A stretch of DNA of 64,000 bases from Acanthosepion lycidas (GCA_963932145.1 OZ010613.1:42622778-42686777); one strand, 5' to 3'. Counted from the first letter of the stretch, positions 1 to 12,325 are shown. Numbers and translations: made by a program. The notes: generated by a model from the sequence alone, not told the origin.

Positions 1-1830
1 AATAGAATGCAATATAGAAGCAGCCTGATCACCCTTACTTAAAAATATGCAATGTCTCCCATGGCAGATTGTACATGTGATTTACAAATTTCAGTCAGTG
101 CATGTTTTAAGTACAGGCTAACCATATCCCCATAAGTGAGCCAGTCTACAAGTTTTTATTCTAGATTGATTGCCAACAAAAGCTTAACTACTATCTGCCC
201 ATTGGCATACCAACCAGTTTTGAATTCAGAGTTGTTCTTCCCCTTGACTGGTTGCGAGCCAAGGCTAGAGTGCACATTTTTGTCTTTTAGTGAATCCATA
301 GCTGGCAGGAGAAAAGAAAAGAGTGTTAGTGCAAAAGTAAATACAGTGAACTAAACTTGCTGATATCTCTTTCGAAACTGCTGACCTTTACACTACTCCC
401 ACACTCCTTACTATCCTACAGTTATAGTTACATAATTCGTGTTGGCTAATTGTTGTCAAGTGATATCTCTTGTTACCACAACGAATATCTCGGCAGATCA
501 GCAAGCACAACTAATATATGTTATCTTGTTTTACGTTATAGATTTTTTTTCTGAGCAGTCTTGTAACGTTTCAAACTTACTGGTTCTCAAAACTAGTTTT
601 GGATATCTTGTGAAAATTTTCCTCATTTTAATTCATCTACTATTGCCTTTAATGTTTACTTTTGTTGGACATTAGTTATGAATAGCAGACTTTAGGTAAT
701 TCTATTGAAGTCATTGACAACGGTTTAAGAAAGTTATGTTCAGTTAGAAAAATATTGAAGTGAATCAAGTAAAAATGATTTTCTTTTTCTTTATACAAAA
801 TAAAATTTTAAACATAATTTCAATCCACCAAAACTTAATTAACTTCTGAGCTTTTATTATTGAATGGGAGGTGACTCACAAATTCTTTTTAACTTTATGA
901 AAATTATTTTTGAATAAGATGTCTTTCAGTCTGAAAAAAAAAAAAATACTTTGCATAATATGTGCATCAGGTTGCTCTGAATATCAGCAGGATAAAAGAC
1001 ATTGGAGTTTGAAATTGTATTCATCATGATTGATTGATTTTTCTGACCCAAACATATCCATATTTCCTGAAATGTGTCTGGCAAAATCTAAATTTATTTC
1101 CTTGATGTTTTTTTTTTTTTTCCCCTCACTGGTATAGGTATTGCTTACATGTGTGGAAATTAATAGTTTGTGAGGAAACCTATTTTTTTTTTTTTTTTTC
1201 CAATTTTAATGGACTGCCACCCCCACCACCTCTGGCTCTCTGTTTTTCTTCATTCTCATTTTGTTAAATGTTTTTTGTTTCTTCAAATTTTTGTTTCTTC
1301 AAATCTTTAAAGCAATTGTAGGTACTTATTGTTCCAAAAAGATTGGATTTGGGGGCAAATTGTAGAAATTGTTTGCCTCTCTCTGATATACTCGTTAATT
1401 TAGAGCAAAATTAGATGTCTTCTAAAAGCTTAATAGCTTAATGAAAATCTAATAAGCAGTAGATAATATATATTTTTAGATAATAAAAAAAAAAAAAAAA
1501 AAAGAAGAAACTTTTCACTATTGACATACTATTTTCTTTTACAACCGTGGACGAAGTAGGTTGATTTAATTTTTATTTTTGGTCCTTGGAACATTTACTT
1601 TAAAATAATAGGGAAAAAAATGCCATAAAAACTTTTTTTTTTTTTTTTTTTTTTTAAAATGGATAAATCGATGGGCTGTCAGAATGTAGATTATTTTTTC
1701 TGGTCAGTTGATTAATTTCCCAAGAAAGATGTATATCAGCACACATCTTGGATTAAAGCATTGGTTTGTGAATCTTGTGGTTAAGTAATTGTGAGTTCAA
1801 TTTCTGGATCAGGTAGTATATCCAGATGAA
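1..1830. other. AT-rich non-coding DNA, nothing recognised
   Basis: This stretch has many A and T homopolymers of 12-20 bases (around 1109, 1181, 1485, 1633). Short open frames at 136-354 and 439-675 have no coding character. The missing first exon of the AKAP9-like gene was looked for here and not found. Confidence 0.5.
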
Positions 1831-2560
1831 GTAGGTAGTACAGATGCAGAATCAGTGCAAACAGCAAGAGCAATAACTGGGCAGTGCTAAAAAAACAAGA
1901 ATAGATATCCATAGACAATGTAATAAGAACCACTTACTCTTGTAGATTAAATCAAGAGTTTGGTTGGAAATTTCCTGAAGGTTACCTGAATTGATAAATA
2001 CCTGGTAAAAGCTGGTGTGTGTTATTAACCAAAACATAACAAAAATAAGGACCACCGGCTTGAATGTAAATAATAACACTTTATCTCAAATTCAGACAAA
2101 TATCTTGGACATATGAGGACCAATATAAATTTTCAAAACAAGATCTGTAAAGACTATTTTGAAAGATTAAAACCATCTCAAAGGGACATTTGTCTGAAAT
2201 CTGTGTTCAGACTGTTGCATGCTTTGGCCTTCTCAATCTTTCTGTATGCCTGTGAATCTCTGACATTAACGGTGAAGAATGTAAGCATAAGGCATGAGAT
2301 GTTACAGAACTATCATAGCCATCTTTTTTTATACAAACGGCATCATAAATAATTCAATTCAAGATACCATCAGATTCAAGGGAAGACCTCATAACCACCA
2401 TTAAGAAGAGAATTGAAATGGCATAGACATGTCATAAGACTAAGAGCTACAATTTTACAGTGTCATTCTAAAAGGTACCATCTTAGGTAAACATGCAACC
2501 AAGATATTTGGAGGGAGCTGGTCATGTGTCCAGCAACCTGATGACCACATATAATTATGA
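1830..2560 (+). mobile_element. Degenerate LINE reverse-transcriptase relic
   Basis: The + strand carries broken pieces of a non-LTR retrotransposon ORF2 C-terminal region. At 2105-2340 it reads LGHMRTNINFQN, then a segment ending FLYACESLTLT, which matches the common LINE pattern Y-[AG]-CESWTLT after the polymerase. The end near 2500 (GGAGGGAGCTGGTCATGTG) matches the 3' region of this LINE type. Stops and frameshifts break the frame throughout. Confidence 0.55.
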
Positions 2561-3353
2561 TGATCATCATTACATCACTTTAAAAGTTTGCTAAATTTGA
2601 CATTCAATTGAATTGGGTTACTGATAGACAAACCAAATGTTTTCAAGCAACAAGCACCTTTGTTTCACGAAAAATATGTAAGTCTAAATAAACTACTAAA
2701 TTATAACAAAAAAACAAACATTTTAAAACTTTAGGAGAATCATTCTTTACACTATTTAAACACAGACTATTCTTCTCACATTTCTTATCTTCATGTCAAT
2801 CTGGGTAACTTAAGACATTTCAACTTAAATTTAATCTGTGGAGGTAGATTGTTTTTTTTTTCACTGCTCATGCCTCGGGATATCTTGTCTAGTTCTTATT
2901 TTAATATTGCTTGCCCCTTTTTTCACTGTGTCCAAGTACACTATCCATCTCTGTCACCTTATTCACAATTCAACACTTTAATCCACTAAGCTGTGTTCTG
3001 TGAACAACTTGGAACCTTAAACCTAACCTTCATGTTGATGAATGCTACTGTTGCTTGACATACTTGACTGAATTCACTGAAGCTTTTTTGTTACAGCTGC
3101 TATCGAAGACTTGCAGCCATTTGTCTTTCTTTATTAGTGGCTCCCATACTGTACATGATCTGTCATGCTTGATTTCATTATCTCTCTGATTACTATAGCT
3201 TTTGAATTTTAAAACCATAGGGAAATAATTTATTTTGAATACAATAGTCTACAGCATCACAAGTTCTTTTAGTTACTGAGTCCTTGTTCTAATCATTTCA
3301 AATTTTTTTTTCTGTGTCCTTCATTTAATTTCTTTCGCTTTTTTTCCTTGCAG

Positions 3354-3593
3354 CTTGCTGCATTTCAGAAGAAAAAGACAAAGAAGAAAAAGAAGAGTGA
3401 TGCAAGTGTTGAAGAGTCAGACTCCTCCCCACAACAATGTCCAAGCCAGCCCCCTTCACCAGAGTGTGGCTCTCCAGCAGGTGCTGGTGCTGTGTGTCCA
3501 CCCGTCCAACCCTCAGAAGATGCTGACCCACCAAATGACCACCAAATATTTGAAGAGATGACTGATCTATCTTCTGATCATTATTTAAATGAG
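3354..3593 (+). CDS. AKAP9: AKAP9-like exon A: lysine-rich N-terminal segment
   Basis: The exon is 240 nt, 80 codons, phase 0 at both ends. It follows a pyrimidine-rich tract ending in CAG and is followed by GTTAGT. It opens with LAAFQKKKTKKKKKSD, then a Ser/Pro/Cys-rich disordered stretch (ESDSSPQQCPSQPPSPEC) and an acidic end (IFEEMTDLSSDHYLNE). Exon 2 of vertebrate AKAP9 and pericentrin likewise begins LAxFRQRK and carries a lysine cluster, which is the main reason for the family call. The upstream exon with the start codon was not found in the first 3.3 kb and probably lies before the window. The open frame continues past the donor to 3668 but is not coiled-coil-like there, so the splice site is preferred as the end. 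Confidence 0.75.
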
Positions 3594-3689
3594 GTTAGTA
3601 CTGCATCCCCAGTCAGGAAATTTTTTAAGCACCCTCCCCCCGTGCACCCAAATTTTTGTTCATTTTAGAATTTGAGATGTCTCCTTTAT

Positions 3690-4065
3690 TATTCAGACTA
3701 TTTATATTGGGACTGTTGTCCGCATTGTTGTGCCCTCCAGTCTTCCTTGGGTATATATGACTGACCGATAGGAAATTCTGAACTGAATCCTTTATTTAAT
3801 CTACAGATGTAGACTTCTTGTTCCAAAGCCCATGTTTAGGAGTATCGTCTAGTTCTTATTTATAGTACTGCTCTGTCATTGTTCACCCGTTTCCAAGTAT
3901 ACAGTGTCTGATTCAGGGATTGAACTTACAACCACTCTCACCAAATTCATGAACCAACACTTTAACCCATTAAGCCATTGTGATAGCAACAATAAAAATG
4001 AGGACAATAGTCCGAATATCAATAGCGTAAACAATAACTCTACATCACAGAAATTCAGACAGGAA
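3690..4065. repeat. Interspersed repeat copy (family with a GATGAGGACAA-type motif)
   Basis: The block runs from the 'CTGAACTGAATCCTTTATTT' region through a Cys/Thr-rich tRNA-SINE-like part to GAGGACAATAGTCCGAATA. Related sequence occurs near 6130-6190, 51830-51900 and 56520-56960. Function and class are unknown. Confidence 0.45.
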
Positions 4066-4069
4066 TTAC

Positions 4070-5400
4070 TTATTATTTAACAAGAATTTTGTCCTGAAAC
4101 AAAAAAAATAAAAACTAAATAAAAAAAAAAACTGCAGACTGAACCAGTCACAAATTGCAAAAGCAGCAACAACAATGATATATGTCTATGAAAACTGTTG
4201 TATAAGAGTAAGTGTCATTGCTGATACTGTAGTTTGAAACTAGATCACCAGTGAACAATACAGGCAATTTCATTAAGTAGATCACGTGTGCATAAAGGAA
4301 GTGAATAAATACGAAGTAGCGTAAGTTTCATGGTTCTTGTCTATCCACTCTTGCTATACGTTCACTCTCTCTACTCTATTACTATATGGATTATGATTCT
4401 CTTCTGATCATTATACTATTTGGCGATTACTACTTGAACAAGTATTACTAGTGTGGATGTTATTGGAAGGCATTACTATTAGTACTGGCGTCTATGAAAT
4501 CTTAAATATAACGAGCATTTTTGAAGTGATAACAAAAGTGACAAGCAAAGCTGTCCAACATCATAAAAAAAAAAACAAATCATTAAATATAAAGAAGTCT
4601 CCAATATTTGCTGATGAAAAGTTATTTTTGATAATAACTAAAATAAAAAAAAAATAAAAAAAATACTTGTTTTTCCCCTTTTTCTTGTCTCTTATGAGTT
4701 AATCAAAACCAAGTCTTCTACTCTAAAGAACATGAGGATATCATATGTGCTCTAAGACTAGAGTTTATTTTGAATGATCCCACAAAGAGATTTATCAAAT
4801 TTCTCTATTAATAAATCTATATCTACAGAGTGCATAATGCTTTCAGTATCACTATGCTCCCCTAAAATATAACAATTTTAGTCACAGGGTATTGTACTAC
4901 TATCTGATCCATAATGATTCTTTTATCATTAATTATTTACAATAAATGAAATTCAAGGTCAAATTTTTACTGAGCCCACAGTATATTTGTTACAACTAGT
5001 ACTTAGCCATTAGCAATATTTTGTATTGTGGACATTGTGCAGGGTAAGAGTTAATGCAAAAGCAAACAGAATGAAGTTGAAATATTTTATTATAAGAAAT
5101 GTGTTTACTGAAACATCTGGAAAAGAAAGTGTTTTTGGTCTGTCAATGGCTTTTGTGAGTAGCTGTGAGAAGCCAGGTGTTTTAAATGCCATTGAATCAT
5201 CATCATCAGTCACTTGATCACTTCAATTGTTAGAGGGACCTGAGGACAGAAGAAGCAGACAACCTTCTCTGAGAGCCACTGCCGACAGATGTTTAATGGG
5301 AGTGGAACTTCTGAGAGTGACCAGCTTTGAATATATTCATGTAAATAGATTCTTTTTTTAGTTTGTTTTTAATCAGTTCAGCAAGCTGATAATGCCGCTA
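4070..5400. other. Intron DNA without recognisable features
   Basis: AT-rich sequence with A-runs near 4110 and 4565-4660. Short open frames at 4451-4657 and, on both strands, near 5010-5217 show no family resemblance or coiled-coil character. Confidence 0.4.
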
Positions 5401-5829
5401 ACATTTAAGGGATTACTGGAAGTAAAAGAAAAGGAAAAGACTTTAGAAAGGACTGGAAACCCAATAAGAGTATAAATTTCAGAGTTTAGGCAGAGATGTT
5501 AGAAGGAACCAGAAACCCAATCGTAAATGGGGGAAACAAGGGATCAACCTCTACTCCTGTTCAAAAGACCAGGGTGGAGTGTGAACTGGATGCTAGGTGA
5601 ACCTATTATTAACTTATTCTATTTAGATGCTTTTGGTGATTTATTAGTCTTTGTTATAAGTTAATGTTGATTACTTTGATAGTTTATAGGAAAATGAAGA
5701 GTTACAAATAAATGCAATTTTCAAACTATTTTTACTTCTTTGTTTTTTCAAAGAAACAAAAATGGTTTGAAAATTACATTTGTTTTTAACACTTGAGCAT
5801 AAAATCAAGATGAGGTATTATGATTATTT

Positions 5830-6900
5830 GACTGTCATCCACATCATTGCCATATTCACATGAGAACATCAGCAGCTAAACCAAGATAGATTCAGTGGCA
5901 AAGACAAGTAGTTAGCTGAAAATAAAAAGCCCTAGGAAGCAAGAGGGCTGTGTCAACAAAGGATTATCAGAGAGAAAGCCTCTCAAGTGAAGAAAAGGCA
6001 ATAGAAAACAATAACAAGGACAGAAACTTCATTGACATATTCACAATGTTTCAACCATTGTATGCTAGAACAATCTATCCTGGAGGACGAAATAAAGAGT
6101 TCGGTTTGAAATTCCAATCCCCTGAACACTGACAAATCATTGTGAATATGGCAATGAAGATGGGGATGACAGTCTGAATAATGTAAATAATGCAAGTAAT
6201 AAAATCAAGAAGTTCACCAGTTGTTTGGTTCATGCTCCTCCCCAGTCTTTTTAAAAATGTGTTGAGATTTAGGATTGGATTTCCAGTTCTTTGTAAAATC
6301 TACTTCAACTCTATACTTCTAACATCTCGTTTTCTTCTTCAATAGAACGAGATAGGTTTATCTATCATCCAGTTCACTCCTCCCAGTTTTTTGAACAGGA
6401 GTAGTTGTATCATTTGATTCCTGTTTAGGATTGGGTTTTTAGTTCCTAAAGTATTTTTCATTCTCTTTCAGTCCCAGTATCCCCTTGCATCTTAGTAGCA
6501 TTATCATCTTAGTTAGGGTGAACTGATTTAAAAAAATCTTTAGAAAAAAAGAAACAGTAGATTCTCATTTAGAATGGAATATCCTGCAGAAAAAAATTCT
6601 TTAGTCTGAGCAAAACGGATTAGAAGTGTGTGTTTTAACTGACAATTTAGAATTTTATAATGTACATTGTTTTAATATTATCCTTTTTGCTTGGCTTTCA
6701 TTTCTGTCAGTAATCAGGATTAAAGTAGGGTTTCTGTCCTTGTTATTGTTTTCTATTGTCTTTTCTTCACTTGAGAGGCTTTCTCTCTGATAATCCTTTG
6801 TTGACGCAGCCCTCTTGCTTCCTAGGGGTTTTTATTTTCAGCTAACTACTTGTCTTTGCCACTGAATCTATCCTGGTTTATCTGCTGATGTTTTCATCAA
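5830..6900. repeat. Nested inverted repeats: 160-bp arms at 5870-6030 and 6737-6895
   Basis: The left arm (CAGCAGCTAAACCAAGATAG through AACAATAACAAGGACAGAAA) returns in reverse complement at 6737-6895 with few differences. Between the arms, 5830-5868 is also inverted relative to 6140-6185 (the TGTCATCC / GGATGACA region). The segment at 6230-6480 is another copy of the repeat seen at 54910-55150 and 52075-52290. Confidence 0.75.
6475..6535 (+). mobile_element. LINE 3'-end fragment
   Basis: The segment CCCCTTGCATCTTAGTAGCA up to a GTGAACTGATTT A-run matches the 3' ends of the CR1/jockey-like LINE copies at 20910-21400, 33785-34125 and 48650-49690 (CTTGCAT-C-TAGTGG ... TTGGGGTGAA). Confidence 0.45.
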
Positions 6901-7424
6901 ACACTAATCTCTAGCCTTTATAATTCCTACCACTTAATGGCTTGATTAAATTTGTAGGTTATATAAAAAGTTAGAGCTTTTGTAGCCAGTGACAGTAAAA
7001 TTTTTGTTACCTCTATCTGAGCTGCTGCTGCTGTTTGTTCATGATAGGCACTATAATTAGCATCAAGTATGATGTCGTGTTTTGTATGCTGACCAATCAG
7101 AGGTGCATTTTTATTGTCTGCTCATTGTTTAATTATTCTTTCTTATATTTCTTTTCTCCCTTCTCCAACTGTTGTCTGTTAATTGCTTCTTCTTTAGGCT
7201 ATGGGGCATGTTTGTTCTTTTGCAAGGATTTCCTCCTTGAAAGCCGAGGAAGATATTTATTTATTTAAATTTTTTTTTAATTTTTTTTTTTTAACTAGAA
7301 ATGATGATAAGCAGATTAACTTTTACTATTATTATTATTATTATTATAAATTGTTTTAACCCTTAGGCTCACACAGTCTTTCTACTGCAGATCTTCTGGT
7401 CACCTGATATAGAGATATGACATG

Positions 7425-7725
7425 TTGGTCTTTAGAGTAATTTTTTTTTTTTTTTTTTTGAGTGGGTTGGGTTGGCAGTGCACACACACTTGGGTAGTGG
7501 ATTGAGAAATCAGAGCTGATTTTGAATTCTAATTAAGTTTGTTTCTTTGGGAGAATTATGAATCCATCTCTTCAGCTTTTAGCTAGAAAAAGCATTATTT
7601 TCAAAAAATTTTTAATACGATATTCACTCACTAAAAAAAAAAAAAATTCTTACAATCTAAAGAAATGTTTTGGGCTTTAAATAGCCTACAAATGATTAAG
7701 TCATACTAAAAAAAAAAAAAATCAG
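7425..7725 (+). mobile_element. SINE copy, degenerate (tRNA-related body)
   Basis: GGATTGAGAAATCAGAGCTG, then a decayed B-box-like TTTTGAATTCTAA, then GAATCCATCTCTTC and the shared tail GGGCTTTAAATAGCC. These are the body and tail of the SINE family seen complete at 22380 and 47459, without the 5S-like head. Confidence 0.5.
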
Positions 7726-7964
7726 TCGATCAAAACAAACTCGTATATCAGAGAGAGATTATCTTTGATTTGTTTGTTCATTCCTTGTCTGCTCAATTTT
7801 TATGACCAATAGTTATGGAGAGGTTTAAAAGAAACAATATCAACTGCTTTTACCTGTCTTTTATTCCGTTTTGCTCTAAAGCGATTTTCCTTTACTTCTT
7901 GACATTTGTCAAGGTGATAAATTTTGATTTGATTTTCTTAATGTCTCACCACCCAAGACAGTTG

Positions 7965-8170
7965 AAATGGCAGAGATCCTCTTGATCAGTTCCCATCCAA
8001 GGCTATAGAACCCAGTTTGTCCTGTTATCTACACATAACTGGAGGGTGAAGTGGAGGATTAATACCTTTCCCAAAGGTATTAGCACATAAGTAATGGATT
8101 CAACAGGAATTTGAACTTGGCTTTCCAATTCCTCAATCCAAGCTGCTATCCACCATTCTGCCATGCGTGA
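7965..8170 (-). mobile_element. SINE copy, minus strand
   Basis: In reverse complement this reads: tRNA-like head (AATGGTGGATAGCAGCTTGG ... AAGTTCAAATTCC), then TTAC, AATACCTTTGGG, and the body GGGTTCTATAGCCTTGGATG. It matches the minus-strand copies at 27520, 50700 and 58745. Confidence 0.65.
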
Positions 8171-8409
8171 TTAGCCCTATTACTGGTCTTCAATCATATC
8201 TCCTTATTTAAAGACTGCACAATCCCTCCTATTACCAAATACTGCCCCTAAACATGCCCCCCCCCCCTTAATTGTCCAGCCATTTCCCTATTTAGGAATA
8301 AATCTTTTGGGAAATCATTCACAAGCTCTGTCATGAATTTTACATTTATATATATCTTTGTAATCTGTTTTCTTAGCTAAATTCTTGCTCAATTTCAAGG
8401 TTATAATTG

Positions 8410-8755
8410 GCTTACAATTGTCATGTTGAAACATCAGTTCCTGCACAATCACTGAAGTTGAGCAATGGCTAGCTTGGTTAGTATCTGGATGGGTGACCGC
8501 TTGGGAATGCCAGGTGCTGTAAGCTTGGATTTGCTTGAGGTTTAATGAATAATGGCTTGGAATTGTTAATTGAAGAGCCAAGTTCCAATTTCAGTTGAGT
8601 TCATTATATTAACTTACACACAAATATAATTAGGAAAGGTATGAATCCACCTTTTCTCACCCCAGCTATAGGTTAATTAGTAAGACTTGTATCACTAAAT
8701 CATTATAATCTCAAAAAAAAATTCTTATGATCTAAAAATATTTGTTCAACTTTTT
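8410..8755 (+). mobile_element. Chimeric SINE with a 5S-rRNA-like head
   Basis: Positions 8410-8527 follow the 5S rRNA order: CATGTTGAAACATCAGTTC, ATCACTGAAGTTGAGCAA, TTGGTTAGTATCTGGATGGG, TGACCGCTTGGGAATGCC, AGGTGCTGTAAGCTT. A tRNA-related body follows (AATAATGGCTTGG ... AGAGCCAAGTTCCAATTTC), then GTATGAATCCACC and a Lys-rich A tail. The 5S part has many substitutions, so it is SINE promoter sequence and not a working rRNA gene. Confidence 0.8.
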
Positions 8756-8774
8756 CAAAATTACTACACAATTA

Positions 8775-9310
8775 AAGGGTGTTCCAATAACTTGGACCAA
8801 TTTTAAATGTAAATTAATTTTAAGCATCTGAGTTTTTTAAGTCTTTGGCAATTTCAACCGTGGGAAGATTAACAATCAAACAATGTGTTAAAGTTATCGA
8901 AGCTTATTAGGAAAATGGACATTCAAACAGAAATCCATTTTGCACACGATTTTTTTGGTCAACATAATGAACCAACTGAGAGTGCAACTGGAAATGATGC
9001 AACGTCGTTGTGAAGGGGTTCAATTCCTGAACATGATGATGAATAGAGGTGTCTGGACTTTCAGAAACATTCTTGTGCACTGCACCAAAGTTTTCAACTC
9101 AACGGCATAAACAAGCATGCAGTGGTGTTTTCACATCTGTCCCAAACCCAGTTTGTTTGAATTTATGAACAATTTTTCCATTTGCACTCTTGAAACTTTA
9201 ACATGTGGTTTGATTGTTAATTTTTCCATGGTTGAAATGGTTAATAATTGGTGATTTACATTTGACTCACGGATAGGTCACACTATAATCTGGGGAGTTA
9301 CATAGCCCTT
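8775..9310 (+). mobile_element. Decayed mariner-like DNA transposon
   Basis: The left end GGGTGTTCCAATAACTTGGA starts the element. Near 8855 a broken frame reads GRLTIKQCVKVIEAY, then ENGHSNRNPFCTRFF, the usual N-terminal helix-turn-helix start of one mariner-like transposase lineage. The same sequence returns inverted near 9190-9240 (GATTGTTAATTTTTCCATGG). The catalytic domain is missing. Confidence 0.6.
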
Positions 9311-9649
9311 TTTAACGTAAGAATTATCAGATATCTACCTTTTATTTCTACCTTTATTTCAAAACTTACAATTATTAATACATTTTTGCAGATCAATTTT
9401 TATGTTCTGTATAATTTAGTACTTTTAATTTAAAACCTGCTTCATAACTCTTTCTTTTACTCATGATTAAGGTTTGCAACAATTAAAATTATTAACTATG
9501 AATTTGGATATGTTTTAGGCCCTAGATTCATGTGCTTTGTTATTTGTAAATAACACTTAAGAACGCCTTTTAATATATGAAACGACCATTAAAGAAAATT
9601 ATCTCATAAAGAATATATTTCTTTAAGTTATATTTTACAACGTATTTTT

Positions 9650-9691
<42 letters not shown>

Positions 9692-10410
9692 CAGAATGAA
9701 TCGTGGGACTATTTTTTCTTTGCCAATAAACATCTACAAATGGTTCCTTAACTTATGTATGCATGTTCAGGGTTTTTATATTGGTCTAGTGCAAGGGCCC
9801 TGACTGAACGGTGACTGATGGATCAGTGAATATTTTATAATTTTATTTATTTGTGATGGATATGTGAATCTAGCAGCAAGAGCTAAGTTTAAAGCAGTGA
9901 GTCAGTATAGATAAATTGTTTCTATATGGAGAAAAACCACAGCTTTAGTGTTTGTTTGGGTATCATTTCCAATTTCTCAGAAATCATGATGACGAGGTAG
10001 TGTTTTACATTTGTCAAGTGGATAGGCCACACCCCTAATATTTTGTGAATTTTTTGGTTTAAAAAAAAATTTAAAAAAATGCTACCTATCCGTGAGTATA
10101 TGTGGTAATTAATATTTGGAAATGAGTGGCTTGATTGAACAGGAAATTGTTTTATTATCTAAGTTGGAACAGTTTAACAGTATTGTGTTAACAAAAACTG
10201 TGCTATGATGTCCTGTTTTTGCTATATTAAGATCATGCACAGAAATCCTATCATTTTATAAGGAAAAATAAAAATTTAACTTTTTGTAAAATTAAATATT
10301 GATATTTTTGATATATCAATTTTTTTAATTTTTTTTTTAAATTTTTTAAGTTCAGCTTGTAATTCTGATGATTGAATAATTCTACTTGTATTAATTGGTT
10401 AAATAATAAT
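9310..10410. other. Intron DNA; (TA)n at 9652-9690, otherwise nothing recognised
   Basis: AT-rich sequence with a 38-bp TA tract and T-runs before the micro-exon. GATAGGCCACACCCC near 10020 and CCTATCCGTGAG near 10085 echo the right end of the mariner relic at 9270-9310, so a further decayed copy may lie here. Confidence 0.4.
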
Positions 10411-10415
10411 TTCAG

Positions 10416-10454
10416 ACTGAAGATTTTACAGATGAAGTCGATCAGTCCTTATCG
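10416..10454 (+). CDS. AKAP9: AKAP9-like micro-exon (13 codons)
   Basis: This 39-nt exon (TEDFTDEVDQSLS) lies between a TTTCAG acceptor and a GTAAGT donor. It is phase 0 on both sides, so it joins the exons at 3354 and 13653 in frame. The peptide is acidic and continues the acidic end of the preceding exon. It is too short for ordinary ORF detection; support comes from the strong donor, the acceptor and frame compatibility. Because it is a multiple of three, skipping it would not shift the frame. Confidence 0.6.
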
Positions 10455-10734
10455 GTAAGTAAAGTAATTTAATACTATATGTTGTAATATATATAAAGTT
10501 AAGGATTTATTGTTCCTGAAAATCAAAATTAGATGCATAATTGTCCAGTCAGAGAGCGGAGAATATACTAAACAATGCAAATGTTTTGTCTATCAAACAA
10601 GTATTCCAAATCGATAACCTTTCAATAGGAATGCCATATACTGTCTATTAAAACTAAAAACATTCAAGTGAGATAAAATTCTTTCACATAGGAGTAGCCA
10701 TATTCTAATACTAGCTATCCATGTTCAGATTGAA

Positions 10735-10880
10735 TTTTTTTGCATTCAATGAATCCATCTCTTCTTACCCCAGCTATGGATTAGATAACAGGGTAGACTG
10801 GGTATCAGCCTGTCTAGAAGGACTAAGCTGAATTCAAAACTGGTAAGCACTCCACTACCTCATGCACTACATCCAGCATG
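10735..10880 (+). mobile_element. SINE body fragment
   Basis: AATGAATCCATCTCTTC, TTACCCCAGCTATGGATTAG and a GATAACAGGGTAGACTGGG segment match the SINE body elsewhere in the window. No promoter part is left. Confidence 0.5.
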
Positions 10881-11049
10881 TGATATTTATTTTTTAAATT
10901 TACATATATTGCAGCAGATAGCTAAAAACTGATTTTAAAATGGAATTGCCCATCGATATTTTCATAAGAAATTATTAGAATAGAAGAACTTTGTTACATT
11001 TAGCTACTTCAACAGTAAAAATTGAGTAGCATGTTAAATCCATGCAATA

Positions 11050-11880
11050 GACATACCAAGCAGGAAAGCAACGAATAACCTTCATAATGAGCTTGTAAAT
11101 GGTTAGCAGAACAGGGATAAAAGATAAAATTTATTAATAGCTTCAAAGGACAGGAAATTGTGGAGAGCTATGATCTCCAACATCCTGAAAGGTCACAGCA
11201 GAAAAAGAACAAGCTTGTGTAAATGATTGGCAGAACAGGAATTAGGAGAGATAACAAAAAGATAAAATTTATTAATAGCTCCAAAGAGCAGGAAAGTGTG
11301 GAGAGCCATGTTCTCCAACGTCCTGAAAGGTCATAGCAGAAAAAGAACAACCTGAAAAATGTAAATGGTTGGCAGAACAGGGATTAGGAGAGATAACAAA
11401 AAGATAAAATTTATTAATAACTCCAAAGGACAGGAAAGCGTGGATAGCCATGATCTCCAATGTTCTGAAAGGTCACAGCAGAAAAAGAACGAGCTTGTGT
11501 AAATGGTTGGCAGAACAGGAATTAGGAGAGAGAACAAAAAGATAAAAATTATTAATAGCTCCAAAGGACAGGAAAGTGTGGATAGCCATGATCTCCAATG
11601 TCCTGAAGAGTCACAGCAGAAAAAGAACCTGCTTTTGTAAATGGCTAACAGAACAGGGAATAGGAGAGATAACAAAAAGATAAAATTTATTAATAACTCC
11701 AAAAGACAGGAAAGTGTGGAGAGCCATGATCTCCAATGTTCTGAAAGGTCACGACAGAAAAAGAATGAGCTTATGTAAATGGTTGGCAGAACAGGGATTA
11801 AGAGATATAGCAAAATTATAAATTTTACTAAGGGCTACAAAAGTAAGAAGACGTGAAGAGCCAGATTGCTTATGCCTGGC
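11050..11880 (+). repeat. Tandem array of ~139-bp units derived from a LINE ORF2 C-terminus
   Basis: Six units follow each other, with AAAATTTATTAATA anchors near 11126, 11264, 11404, 11544 and 11682 and a decayed unit near 11815. The + strand of each unit reads PKDRKVWRAMISNVLKGHS, then KRTSLCKWLAEQ. That is the C-terminal end of a LINE ORF2, where DRKxWRxMIxxVLKGH is a recurring motif. Single copies of the same LINE end lie on the minus strand at 28990-29570 and 61405-61745. The 160-residue reading frame on the minus strand here is antisense to that sequence. Confidence 0.85.
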
Positions 11881-11924
11881 AAAGACACATGTAGAATGTA
11901 GACAAAAGACAGAAATACTGATCA

Positions 11925-12325
11925 ACAGATTGGAGGTTTTGAGGAGTGTGGAACCACCTTTTAATTACTGTTATTCCCTGGTCCACCATAACATGGGGGT
12001 GGTAGCACTAGTTAGGGCCCCAGCTATTGACAAATAGTGAACCCCCAAACAAAAACACTATGAAAGTTTAAAAATACATTTTTATAATAAAAATTTCATC
12101 AATGCATTTTTATATATATAAAAAAAAAATTACCAACAATACATATTTATAGCAAAATTACTAACTATATATTTTAGAGGAAAATGACTGAAAATTTTAT
12201 CTGCAGTTGAAGGCGTACAATTGCATACAAAATATATTTAGTTGAAGTTATAAAATTGTGTTCAAAATATTTAGATTTCAGCATTAAATAACCCATAGAG
12301 GTTGATATGCTGCTCAACACTACAT
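11925..12325 (+). mobile_element. Interspersed repeat (SINE-like) copy 1
   Basis: It starts TTTTGAGGAGTGTGGAACCA, passes GGGGGTGGTAGCACTAGTTA and CAGCTATTGACAAATAGTGA, and ends in the tail GCATTAAATAACCCATAGAG GTTGATATGCTG. A second full copy lies at 62465-62900 and a partial copy at 12790-12960. Confidence 0.6.

Noticed and set aside
136..354. Candidate first exon (ends ESIAGRRKEKSVSAK before GTAAAT)
   Set aside because: It has no start codon and no coiled-coil character, and only a loose resemblance to the expected basic N-terminus.
3594..3668. Extension of the first visible exon to the stop at 3668
   Set aside because: The strong GTTAGT donor fits phase 0 with the next exon, and the extension has no coding character.
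8410..8527. 5S rRNA gene
   Set aside because: Many substitutions, fusion to a SINE body and several diverged copies show a SINE promoter, not a working rRNA gene.
11331..11813. 160-residue minus-strand open frame with repeated hydrophobic segments, looking like a membrane protein
   Set aside because: It is antisense to a tandem LINE ORF2-derived array. The repetition comes from the ~139-bp DNA units.
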